Origin: an uncultured Prevotellaceae bacterium
Lineage (GTDB): Bacteria; Bacteroidota; Bacteroidia; Bacteroidales; Bacteroidaceae
Assembly: GCA_902785695.1 (NCBI GenBank)
Contig: CACZZQ010000015.1
Span: forward strand, 1-57,128
Reading direction: 5' to 3'
DNA length: 57,128 bases
Every line of letters begins with the position of its first letter. Within the stretch, counting starts at the first letter, position 1. This document shows, piece by piece, positions 1-9,200 of the stretch. The notes under the pieces were generated by a model. That model did no database searches, was not told where the DNA came from, and worked only from the letters and a program-made list of their open reading frames with translations. The position numbers were made by a program, and so were the translations under genes.

Positions 1-1
1 A

Positions 2-424
2 ACCTATATAGCCCAGTGGACTGTTAATAAATATAAGGTGACATGGGTGGTCGATGGCCAGAGCATTGAGGAAGAGGTTGAGTATGGCGCAGCTATCACG
101 AAGCCTGCTGATCCTGTGAAGGAAGGTTATAAGTTTACAGGCTGGACACCAACTGTAGCATCTGTGATGCCCGCAGAGGATGTTACATATACGGCAGTGT
201 TTGAACAAATCGTTGTTGGTGGTGATCGTGTATCAATAGAGTCGGCAGAGATTACCGCTGGTGCGGAATTTACGTTGTCAATAGAATTGACGAATGAGCT
301 TACGTACAAGGCATTCCAAATGGACATAGTCTTACCAGAGGGCATTACTCCTTATAAAAACAATAAGGGCAAGTTTGTGATTACCAAGGATGCTGATCGA
401 ATGGAAGATACAGTAATACATTGA
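2..424 (+). pseudogene. 5' fragment of giant InlB-repeat/cohesin-like surface protein, ended by a frameshift
   Basis: This frame is open from base 2, so the gene starts outside the window. It encodes one InlB/Listeria-Bacteroides repeat (VVDGQ at about base 50, GYKFTGWTP at about 127, AEDVTYTAVF) and then the first two thirds of a cohesin-like domain (TAGAEFTLSIELTNE, FQMDIVLPEG). It stops just after DRMED. The three later copies of the same domain in the next reading frame continue after this point with SHSFSYNY and a few more residues before KLVCTS. Here about 31 bases are missing between the codon for D and the SNT codons, which shifts the frame and gives a stop at 422-424. The downstream part resumes in another frame with the expected KLVCTSMAGDEF. 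What I see is one gene broken by a short deletion. Whether the break is real or an assembly error in repetitive DNA cannot be told here. Confidence 0.75.
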
Positions 425-3400
425 AGTTGGTATGTACCTCAATGGCTGGTGACGAGTTCTATGGTAATAGCGGAAGTCTATTTACTGTAAAGTTGCAGGC
501 TGCTGCAGGTTTGAATCCTGGTGATTATGAGGTTAAATTGGCAGGTGTGAAGTTCACCGATGTGGATAATCAAGGTCATGAATTCGCTGATGCCACCGCT
601 ACGTTTACTGTTCCTGAGTATGAGCCTACTGTAGATATATATACCTATAAGTTTATTTCCGACGGTGTAGTACTTGCATCTGGTGAGCTTACATCTGGTG
701 AGGCACTGACGGCTCCTGTTGCTCCTGAGAAGACTGGTTATACCTTTGCAGGATGGAGTCCTGAGTTTACGGGAACGATGCCTTTTGGCAACGTGACTTA
801 TAAGGCTGTGTATACACCGAATGCCTACACCGTGACTTGGGTGATTGATGGTGAGGAGATGCAACAAAGCGTGAACTGTGACGCGGAGATTATCGCTCCC
901 GATGCACCGATGAAGGAAGGCTATACTTTCGCAGGATGGTCTCCCGTGGTTCCAATCACAATGCCTGCAGAGGATATGACCTTCACGGCTCAGTTCACTG
1001 TCAACAAGTACTGGGTGACCTTCATTGCCGAGGGTGTTGAAGTGAGCAAGAGACAGTTGGACTATGGTTCGGCATTTGAGGCTCCCAATGCTCCTGCAGT
1101 ACCAGGTATGAGATTCCTGTACTGGGCTCCTGAGGTGGCAGCCACTGTTCCCGCATACGACGTAACCTATAAGGCTGTTTATGAGGAGGCTATCCTTGAC
1201 GTTGTGTCTATCCCGAATCTGAATGCTGTTGCAGGCGAGACATTCACTCTGCCTGTGAGCCTGACAAATCTTGACGTATTCGTGGGCTTCCAGATGGATA
1301 TCGTCCTTCCTGAGGGAATCGCTCCTGTGGTGAACAATAATGGAAAGATTGCCATTAAGAAGACCGACAGACTTGAGGATAGCCACAGCTTCAGCTATAA
1401 TTACATTGCAGCAAGCAATACCGTTAAGATGGTGTGCACCTCGCTGCAGGCAGAAGATATCAACGGCTATGAGGGAGAGCTGTTCTCAATAGACCTGAGA
1501 GCTGCTGATGATATGCAGACTGGTGATTACGACGTGGCACTCGCAGGTGTGAAATTCACCACCAGCTCGTCGGCTATCGGCGGTGCAAGGGGATTTGCAC
1601 TTGAGAATGCAAAGGGTATCATTTCTGTTGCCAAGATTGTGAAGGAATGCTCTTATCAGTTTGTTGCCGATGGTGTGATCTTGGCTACGGGTAATCTGAT
1701 GCCTGGCGATACTTTGGCTGCTCCAAGCGATCCTTCTAAGGCAGGATATACCTTCAAGGGATGGACACCTGGATTCACAGGAATAATGCCAAGCTATAAC
1801 GTAGTTTATCAGGCTGTGTTCGTACCAAATCTTTATACTGCTACATGGGTGATTGATGGTAGAGAAATCGTACATTACATCAATTGCGACGCAAAGATAG
1901 AAATGCCTGAGAATCCTTCGAAGGTAGGTTATACTTTCGTTGGCTGGACTCCTGAGGTGGCTGAGATAATGCCTGCAGAGAACGTGACCTATACGGCTCA
2001 GTGGGCTGTCAACCAATACTGGGTGACCTTCATGGCTGAGGGTATCGAGGTAAGCAAGACGGCTATGGACTTTGGATCGAAGATCTTTGCTCCTGATGCT
2101 CCAGTAATACCTGGTAAGGTATTCCTGAATTGGTCACCTGCAGTGGATGCCACTGTTCCTGCATACGATGTGACTTATGAGGCAGTTTATGAACAGGCTG
2201 TCCTTGACACCATCTCTGTTCCGAATATGAACGCCGTTGCAGGCGAGACATTCTCTCTGCCTGTGAGCCTGACTAATGTAGACGTGTTCGTGGGCTTCCA
2301 GATGGATATCAATCTGCCACAGGGCATCACGCCAGTATTTAATAGTAAGGGTAAGATTGTATTCACGAAGAGTGACAGACTTGAAAGCAGTCATAGCTTC
2401 AGTTATAATTATGTACAGGAGAGCAATACCATCAAGCTGGTATGCACCTCTATGGAGTCTGATGAAATCTTTGGCAATAATGGAGAACTGTTCTCAATCA
2501 ACCTGAATGTGGCCGAAGAAATGACGGAAGGTGATTACGAAGTTTCACTGACGAATGTGAAATTCACCACAGGCTCGTCGGCTGTTGGCGGTGCTCAGGG
2601 TTATCCTCTTGCAGACGCATTTGCTGTAGTGACTGTTGTAAAGGTCCTGAAAGAATGCTCTTATCAGTTTGTGGCTGAAGGCGAGGTTCTTGCAGCTGGT
2701 GAGACTTTGCCAGGTGAGCCTTTGACTGCTCCCAGCGATCCCGTTAAGGCAGGTTACACCTTCAAGGGATGGACACCAGCATTTACAGGAACGATGCCTG
2801 GATATAACGTAGTTTATCAGGCCGTGTTTGCTCCAAATGCTTATAAGGCAACATGGTTGGTTGACGGTATCCAGTATTACACTGCAAATATTAATTGCGA
2901 CGCAAAGGTCGTTTCACCAAAGAATCCTACAAAGGTTGGTTATACCTTCGCTGGCTGGACACCTGAGGTGCCTGCTACGATGCCTGCTGAAGACATCACC
3001 TTCACGGCTCAGTGGACTGTTAACCAGTACTGGTTGACCTTCATGGCCGAGGGTGTTGAGGTGAGCAAGGTAGAACAGGACTTCGGAACGGAGATTGTTG
3101 CTCCTGAGGCTCCTGCTATCCCAGGTAAGAACTTCCTGTATTGGACTCCCGAAATTCCTGCTACTGTTCCTGCTAACAATATGACCTTCAAGGCTGTCTA
3201 TGAAGAGGTGATACTCGATACGATATCAGTTCAGAATGTAACAGTCAATACCGGTGAGACCTTCTCATTGCCAGTAAGCCTGACTAATGAAGACGTGTTC
3301 GTAGGCTTCCAGATGGATATCAACCTGCCACAGGGTATTACCCCGGCACTGAATAGTAAGGGTAAGATAGTTATTACTAAGAGCGAAAGACTTGATGAAA

Positions 3401-3650
3401 GTCATAGCTTCAGTTACAACTATATCGAATGGAGCAACACTATTAAGTTGGTTTGCACTTCAATGGCTGGTGAAGAGATTTCCGGCAATAGCGGAGAGCT
3501 GTTTGCAATTAATCTGCAGGCAGCAGAGGATATGACAGCCGGTGATTACACTGTGATGCTGACTGGCGTGAAGTTCACCACAAGTTCTGAAACTGTAGGT
3601 GGCTCACGTGGATTGGTACTTGCTGATGCAAAAGCCATCGTGACTGTTTC
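239..3650 (+). repeat. About 1.01-kb tandem modules (three InlB repeats plus one cohesin-like domain)
   Basis: The cohesin-like domain begins at 239, 1213, 2221 and 3232. The spacings are 1008 bases for copies 2 to 3 and 1011 for copies 3 to 4. The first spacing is 974 because of the deletion described for the frameshift. Copies 2 to 4 are close at the DNA level (for example GCAGGCGAGACATTC shared by copies 2 and 3), so recombination between modules is possible and assembly here is difficult. Confidence 0.8.
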
Positions 3651-6165
3651 CGATGCCGGAAGGATCGAGGCTCTGCAGGCTCAGCTGACAGAACTGATCT
3701 CTACGCTTAATGGCCTCATGGAGTCTAAGATGACGAACTGGGTTCGCACAGAGTTGAACGATGCCATTGAGAACTACAAGAATGCTGCTGATGTGAATAC
3801 ACTGCAGGAAGGCATTGAAGAGTTGACTTGGATGATTGAATGGGCTCAGGCATCCGTTAACAATTATGCAGACTTGGCAACAAGACTGGAACAGCTCCAT
3901 GGAATGCTGGAGGATAACGGTGTACGTGATCCTCAGATACTGAAGGATGCTCAGGCTTATTACAACGATATTCTGGCTCAGTGGAATGCCGAGGAATTGG
4001 ATGAGGAAGGAATCTGGCAGGCTACAGAGATGATATCTTACTATATCAACCAGCTGAACAAGGTGGCTCTGACCATCAATGTGGAAGAGGCAGGCACACT
4101 GCGTGAGCTGATTTTACAGCAGGTGGCTGACTATTCAAGCATCATAGGTCTGACTGTTACGGGTAATATTAATGATGAAGACCTGACGGTATTCTCAGAA
4201 ATGAGAAACAATCTGGTAACCCTCAATCTGGAGGAGACCAACCTGACCAATATCAATGGTTGGCTGCTGACAGATATGTATGTCCTGAAGACACTGGTTC
4301 TGCCGAAGAATTTGGTGACCCTCTCTGACTATGCATTCCAGAACTGCACAGTACTGGAGAATATCAGCTTCCCCGCAACACTGAAGACGATAGGCAACTA
4401 TGCTTTCGCATATTGCTATGCGTTGACGAAGGTGGAGATTCCTGAGGGCGTTGAATACTTAGGCTATTGTAGCTTCGCTTACTGTTCAGGTCTGCAGGAG
4501 GTCATTCTGCCCAGCACGCTGAACTATTGCGACCGTGCTTTCTGGTACAGCAACCAGATTACAAAGATTACCTGTAAGGCCGTTGTTCCACCATCGACAT
4601 ACGGACAGCTGATGCGCGGCAACGAGTCTCTGTGTACGCTTGAGGTTCCTGTGATTTCTGTTCAAACCTATCAGAACACAAGCTATTGGAACTATTTTAA
4701 TATCGTGGGCGGCAGCTACTATGGCGACAATATGGTGCTCACAAGTGACATTACCTTAAATGCCAACGACTCGGTATTGGCAGCCATGAAGCCCAGCATC
4801 ACGCTGACGAAGACCAACAATGATGACTGGAGCAACAGCTATGCCGCACTCTATGTGGAGGGCAGCAACACCCTGTCGCTGAACAACTTCGAGATGTTCT
4901 ACGATCCATACATGGCATTTAGGACAAGAACTTTGGGTTACGATAATCGCTACTCTGCAATATTGATCAACGACGCTCCGATGCGTGCCGATAATGTTTC
5001 TGCGAAACTGCGTCTGAACGCCTACCAGTGGTTCTTCGTCAGTATGCCGTTCGATGCCAAGGTGTCTAACATCACCTCTGACAGAGATGTGCCTTACGTC
5101 ATCTACAAGTACGACGGCAAGCGTCGTGCCGACGGTGATATGGAGAACACTTGGGTGAAGATGACTGCTGACAGCACCCTGCGTGCAGGTGTCGGCTATA
5201 TCTGGCAGGCTGCCAGCTACTATGACGAGAACTACGGTGACCGTTATGACATCACCTTCACACTGAAGGCTCAGAACAACAGCAACAAGATCAACATCTT
5301 CCGTACTGGCAATGCTGAGGTGCAGCTGACAGAGTATGTGAGTGAGTTCCCGCACAACCGTTCTTGGAACCTGGTGGGCAATCCGTTCGCTGCTTACTTC
5401 AACAGCCGTGCAATGGATATCACCGCTCCGTTCACCGTATGGAATGTGGAGAATCAGAACTACGAGGCATTCTCGCCAATCGATGACAGCTATATCTTCG
5501 CTCCGGGTGAGGCATTCTTCATCCAGCGTCCTGCCGACCAGGCTACGATTGAGTTCCTGGCTGCCGGTCGTCAGAACAGCTGTTACAAGAACAATGAGGT
5601 GTTCTTCAACAACAGCCGTCAGAGCGAGATGACTGCTAAGCGCAGCGTATTCAACCTGATGCTGCAGCAGGACAATAAGACTCTGGATCGCACTCGTATC
5701 GTCATCAACAAACAGGCTGAACTGGGTTATGAGTCCGACAAGGATGCTGCTAAGTTCGAGGCTATGACTAAGGTATCTCAGATCTACACCATCGTGGACG
5801 GACAGCACTATGCCATCAACGAGCGTCCTATCGGCAATGGTGAGATGGTACTCGGTGCCGAGTTCGCCATGAAGGGTACTTACACCCTGATTCTGGAGAC
5901 CAGCGCAGAGGAGAAGGTTTACCTCATTGACCGTCTGACAGGTGCTGAGGTGCTGATGACTGAGGATGGTTACACCTTCGAGGCAGAGGCCGGCATTGCC
6001 AATGGCCGCTTCCTGGTACGTGTCGATTCTGACGAGGTGACAGGCATCAGAAGCATTGACAACTCAGAGTCAGAGGATGCTTACTACGATTTGCGTGGTG
6101 TACGTGTACAGAAGCCTCATAAGGGTCTCTATATTAATAATGGTAAGAAGACTGTGGTTAAATAA
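421..6165 (+). CDS. Giant secreted surface protein: InlB repeats, cohesin-like domains, BspA leucine-rich repeats, C-terminal sorting tail
   Basis: This 1914-residue open frame continues the preceding fragment after a frameshift, so its formal start is probably not a natural one. It holds the end of cohesin-like domain 1 (residues 1-60), then three rounds of three InlB-type repeats plus one cohesin-like domain. The cohesin-like copies lie at about residues 260-405, 595-740 and 932-1078. A helical region follows (1080-1220), then BspA-type leucine-rich repeats (1225-1420, motifs like LTKVEIPEGVEYLG). Next comes a beta-rich region (1430-1880), and the protein ends YDLRGVRVQKPHKGLYINNG plus KKTVVK. 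That last motif is typical of exported Prevotella proteins and resembles a short T9SS sorting tail. No enzyme motif was seen. The likely role is surface adhesion or matrix building. The neighbouring gene encodes a related large protein. Confidence 0.8.
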   Translation: MKLVCTSMAGDEFYGNSGSLFTVKLQAAAGLNPGDYEVKLAGVKFTDVDNQGHEFADATATFTVPEYEPTVDIYTYKFISDGVVLASGELTSGEALTAPVAPEKTGYTFAGWSPEFTGTMPFGNVTYKAVYTPNAYTVTWVIDGEEMQQSVNCDAEIIAPDAPMKEGYTFAGWSPVVPITMPAEDMTFTAQFTVNKYWVTFIAEGVEVSKRQLDYGSAFEAPNAPAVPGMRFLYWAPEVAATVPAYDVTYKAVYEEAILDVVSIPNLNAVAGETFTLPVSLTNLDVFVGFQMDIVLPEGIAPVVNNNGKIAIKKTDRLEDSHSFSYNYIAASNTVKMVCTSLQAEDINGYEGELFSIDLRAADDMQTGDYDVALAGVKFTTSSSAIGGARGFALENAKGIISVAKIVKECSYQFVADGVILATGNLMPGDTLAAPSDPSKAGYTFKGWTPGFTGIMPSYNVVYQAVFVPNLYTATWVIDGREIVHYINCDAKIEMPENPSKVGYTFVGWTPEVAEIMPAENVTYTAQWAVNQYWVTFMAEGIEVSKTAMDFGSKIFAPDAPVIPGKVFLNWSPAVDATVPAYDVTYEAVYEQAVLDTISVPNMNAVAGETFSLPVSLTNVDVFVGFQMDINLPQGITPVFNSKGKIVFTKSDRLESSHSFSYNYVQESNTIKLVCTSMESDEIFGNNGELFSINLNVAEEMTEGDYEVSLTNVKFTTGSSAVGGAQGYPLADAFAVVTVVKVLKECSYQFVAEGEVLAAGETLPGEPLTAPSDPVKAGYTFKGWTPAFTGTMPGYNVVYQAVFAPNAYKATWLVDGIQYYTANINCDAKVVSPKNPTKVGYTFAGWTPEVPATMPAEDITFTAQWTVNQYWLTFMAEGVEVSKVEQDFGTEIVAPEAPAIPGKNFLYWTPEIPATVPANNMTFKAVYEEVILDTISVQNVTVNTGETFSLPVSLTNEDVFVGFQMDINLPQGITPALNSKGKIVITKSERLDESHSFSYNYIEWSNTIKLVCTSMAGEEISGNSGELFAINLQAAEDMTAGDYTVMLTGVKFTTSSETVGGSRGLVLADAKAIVTVSDAGRIEALQAQLTELISTLNGLMESKMTNWVRTELNDAIENYKNAADVNTLQEGIEELTWMIEWAQASVNNYADLATRLEQLHGMLEDNGVRDPQILKDAQAYYNDILAQWNAEELDEEGIWQATEMISYYINQLNKVALTINVEEAGTLRELILQQVADYSSIIGLTVTGNINDEDLTVFSEMRNNLVTLNLEETNLTNINGWLLTDMYVLKTLVLPKNLVTLSDYAFQNCTVLENISFPATLKTIGNYAFAYCYALTKVEIPEGVEYLGYCSFAYCSGLQEVILPSTLNYCDRAFWYSNQITKITCKAVVPPSTYGQLMRGNESLCTLEVPVISVQTYQNTSYWNYFNIVGGSYYGDNMVLTSDITLNANDSVLAAMKPSITLTKTNNDDWSNSYAALYVEGSNTLSLNNFEMFYDPYMAFRTRTLGYDNRYSAILINDAPMRADNVSAKLRLNAYQWFFVSMPFDAKVSNITSDRDVPYVIYKYDGKRRADGDMENTWVKMTADSTLRAGVGYIWQAASYYDENYGDRYDITFTLKAQNNSNKINIFRTGNAEVQLTEYVSEFPHNRSWNLVGNPFAAYFNSRAMDITAPFTVWNVENQNYEAFSPIDDSYIFAPGEAFFIQRPADQATIEFLAAGRQNSCYKNNEVFFNNSRQSEMTAKRSVFNLMLQQDNKTLDRTRIVINKQAELGYESDKDAAKFEAMTKVSQIYTIVDGQHYAINERPIGNGEMVLGAEFAMKGTYTLILETSAEEKVYLIDRLTGAEVLMTEDGYTFEAEAGIANGRFLVRVDSDEVTGIRSIDNSESEDAYYDLRGVRVQKPHKGLYINNGKKTVVK

Positions 6166-6225
6166 CCACGGTCTCCGACCATTTGATGTAAACAGAATAC
6201 CCATGAACTAGTAAACTCATGAACT

Positions 6226-9200
6226 ATGAATAGATTACTATGTATATGTGTCTTGTGGATTAGCCAACTGATGCTTTATGCGCAGGAAAACTATAAACTG
6301 ACACTTCAGTCTTCGCCTCAACAGGCTGGCTATTTCGATTATAATACGGAGCAGTGGCTGGAGAAAGGCACCAAGTTGTGGCTTAATACTTGGAATAAAA
6401 ACAGCGGCTTTGTGTTTGAACGCTGGGAGGAGAACGGCAAGTCCATCTCTAAGGAACGTAGTTTCTACTACGAGATGCCGGGCTACAATGCTACACTGAC
6501 AGCCGTATACCGTTTCGACCCTACTGTTCCTGACAATCCTGTGTCTCCCGCTTCGAAGCACTGGATGACTCTGGTATGCGAACCCAGTCAGGCTGGTTAC
6601 TTCAACTGGGGTAATCGCTCGAAGGTGGTGGAGGGTGAACAGATTGATGTATGGACCAATCCTAACAATAACAGCTATCGCTTCGTAGAGTGGAGGATGA
6701 ACGGCGAGACCGTGTCGAAAGACAACTTCTACGTCTTTACTGTTCCCACGACCGATTTCCAGCTGGTGGCTGTCTATGAGTTCAATCCCTCTACGCCCGG
6801 CAACCCTGGACGTAACTACTTCGCTAACGGTGAAGCTATCATTGATGACTTTTCTGACGGACTCTACAATGCCATTTGGCAGCTCGTCGGTGGAGAACTG
6901 GATAAGATTAACTCTTTGACCGTCATTGGTAAGCTTAAGTCTAATGATTGGTATAACACCCGCGAGATGAAGAATTGCACCTACGTGGATCTCTCACGTA
7001 CCACAGGTTTGACCGACATCCCGTCGTGGGCTTTCAATTATGTACAGACCCTTCACGAGCTGCTACTGCCGGCCTCTATCAGCAGTATCGGCAATGGCGC
7101 ATTCTATGAGTGCGATTCTCTGCAGTCGTTGTCGCTGCTGGCAGCAGTACCTCCTACGGTGCCGGGTGATGCATTCTATGGTATCGACACCAACTATCTG
7201 ACGGTTTACGTTCCCGCTGCTTCCTTGGCACTCTACAGATCGGCTAATGTGTGGAAAGACCTTAACATCCAGCCGCTGCTGTCAGATGTAAAGTCCTTAG
7301 AGGTGAATCTGCCCCATGATGTCAATACCAGTTTATATAAAGGTATGTACATTGAGCTGTATAACAACCAGAGCGGACAGACCAATCGCTATGTGATTAC
7401 TGATCGTGTGACCTATACGTTCAACAGCCTGATGAACAACACTGAGTATACTGTCAGCCTGAAGAACAGCAAGGGCGAGGTGCTGGGTGTCATTCCAAAT
7501 GTGCAGATCCTGGATAAGGACGTGAGAGTCACCTTTAAGTCGCTGATGGTGCCTCGCACCGTGAGCCTGCAGGTACAGACTCCGGATGGAACTGACGTGA
7601 CCGATCAGGTGACCATTACTTGGATGGATGCTGAAGGCACCTACCTGTCGCGTGGCAATCAGCTGGCTGCTCAGCTCGACAGTACTGTACTGAACTATCG
7701 CATCACCCTGCCTCAGGCCCTGGCTATGGAGTATCAGTTGCCCGAAGACCTGACCTATACCGTCAGCGAGGAATGCAACCTAAGCTATCAGCTGAAGGCT
7801 ATCCCATTGATGACAATCAGTGGTGAGGTGATAGAAAACAAGTACGGTGATCCTCTTTCACGTGCTGCCATCTCTGTGAGCCAGGTTTTCAACGGCCAGT
7901 ACACTAAATCGTACACCACGCAGGCTGGTCGTGATGGTAAATGGCAATTGGATGTGCATCAGGCTCCAACGGAGATTTCTGCTTCAAAGGTGGGTTATGT
8001 TACCCAGACGCAGAAGTTTGATTCCTTGGCGGCAAATATCCCCACTTTCATATTGGAGGATATCTCGGGAACGACGATTTCACTGAATCTTACCTATACT
8101 GACGTGACTGGCAAGACCGTTAATGGCTATACGGATTTCATCAACGTAGCCTTTAGCGTTTACAACGAAACAAAGAAGGTGCAGATTAATGACTTCAGTC
8201 TGCAGTATCCGAAGATTGTGCTCATGGACGTAAATAAGGGTCAGAAACTTCGCATCACTGCCACAAGTAAGGTGAACAAGTTTATGCCCGTTGAGGCAAC
8301 GACTACGGTTGACAACAACGATGTGGCTTCCGTGACACTGAATATCAAGCAGCTCGGTGGTATCAAGGCTACTTATATCAGGACTGACAACACATCGATC
8401 GTGGGTATCCTCTATGATGCTAACGGCCGACTGGTATCGAAGTATGACTATAAGAATAGCCAGCTTGAAATCAACGAACTCATCGACGGTCAGTACACGT
8501 TGGTCACCATGGCAGGTAGCCAGTTCTTCAACAGCATCTACTCTCTGAGCCAGTTCACCAACTCCGGTCTGCGCGAGGGTATTGATTTCGTGAAGAACAA
8601 GGTGAAGGTGGAGAGTGGCAAAATTTCCACGATTACCAACCAGATCATTCCTTATCTTGATGAGACAAAGCTCTATTACACGAGCCCGAAGACATCGTTC
8701 ACGGTGAACAAGTCGCAGGTAACTGCCGGACAATATCTCACCCTGACAGCCTTCATTGCCTTCAAGAACGCTTACGCTGCTGGTGTGAGCGATGTGAAGC
8801 TCATTGTCGATTTGCCTGACTCAACCAAGTTCGTGGAAAGCTCAGTGATGGTGGGTAATGCGATGGCGGGCTATACCTACGACGAAACACAGCACTCGGT
8901 GATGATTCCTGTCACGAATTTAAACGAGCGCATCCGCTTCTGTATCATTCCTACCAAAGGCGGTACCTACAGTCCCGCTGCTGCCGTACAGTTCAAGTTC
9001 GACGGCAAGACCCTCACACAGCCTATCGGTAGCGTGACCTATGACGTCAAGGATCTGTCAATCACGGTACCTGAGGTGGTGTCTAAGAAGAGCGTACCCG
9101 TGAGCGGTACTGCCATTGGCAAGTCGAATATCAAGGTCTATGCCAACAACATCCTCCTGGGTCAGACCACGTCACTGTCCAATGGTGCGTGGGCAACTAA

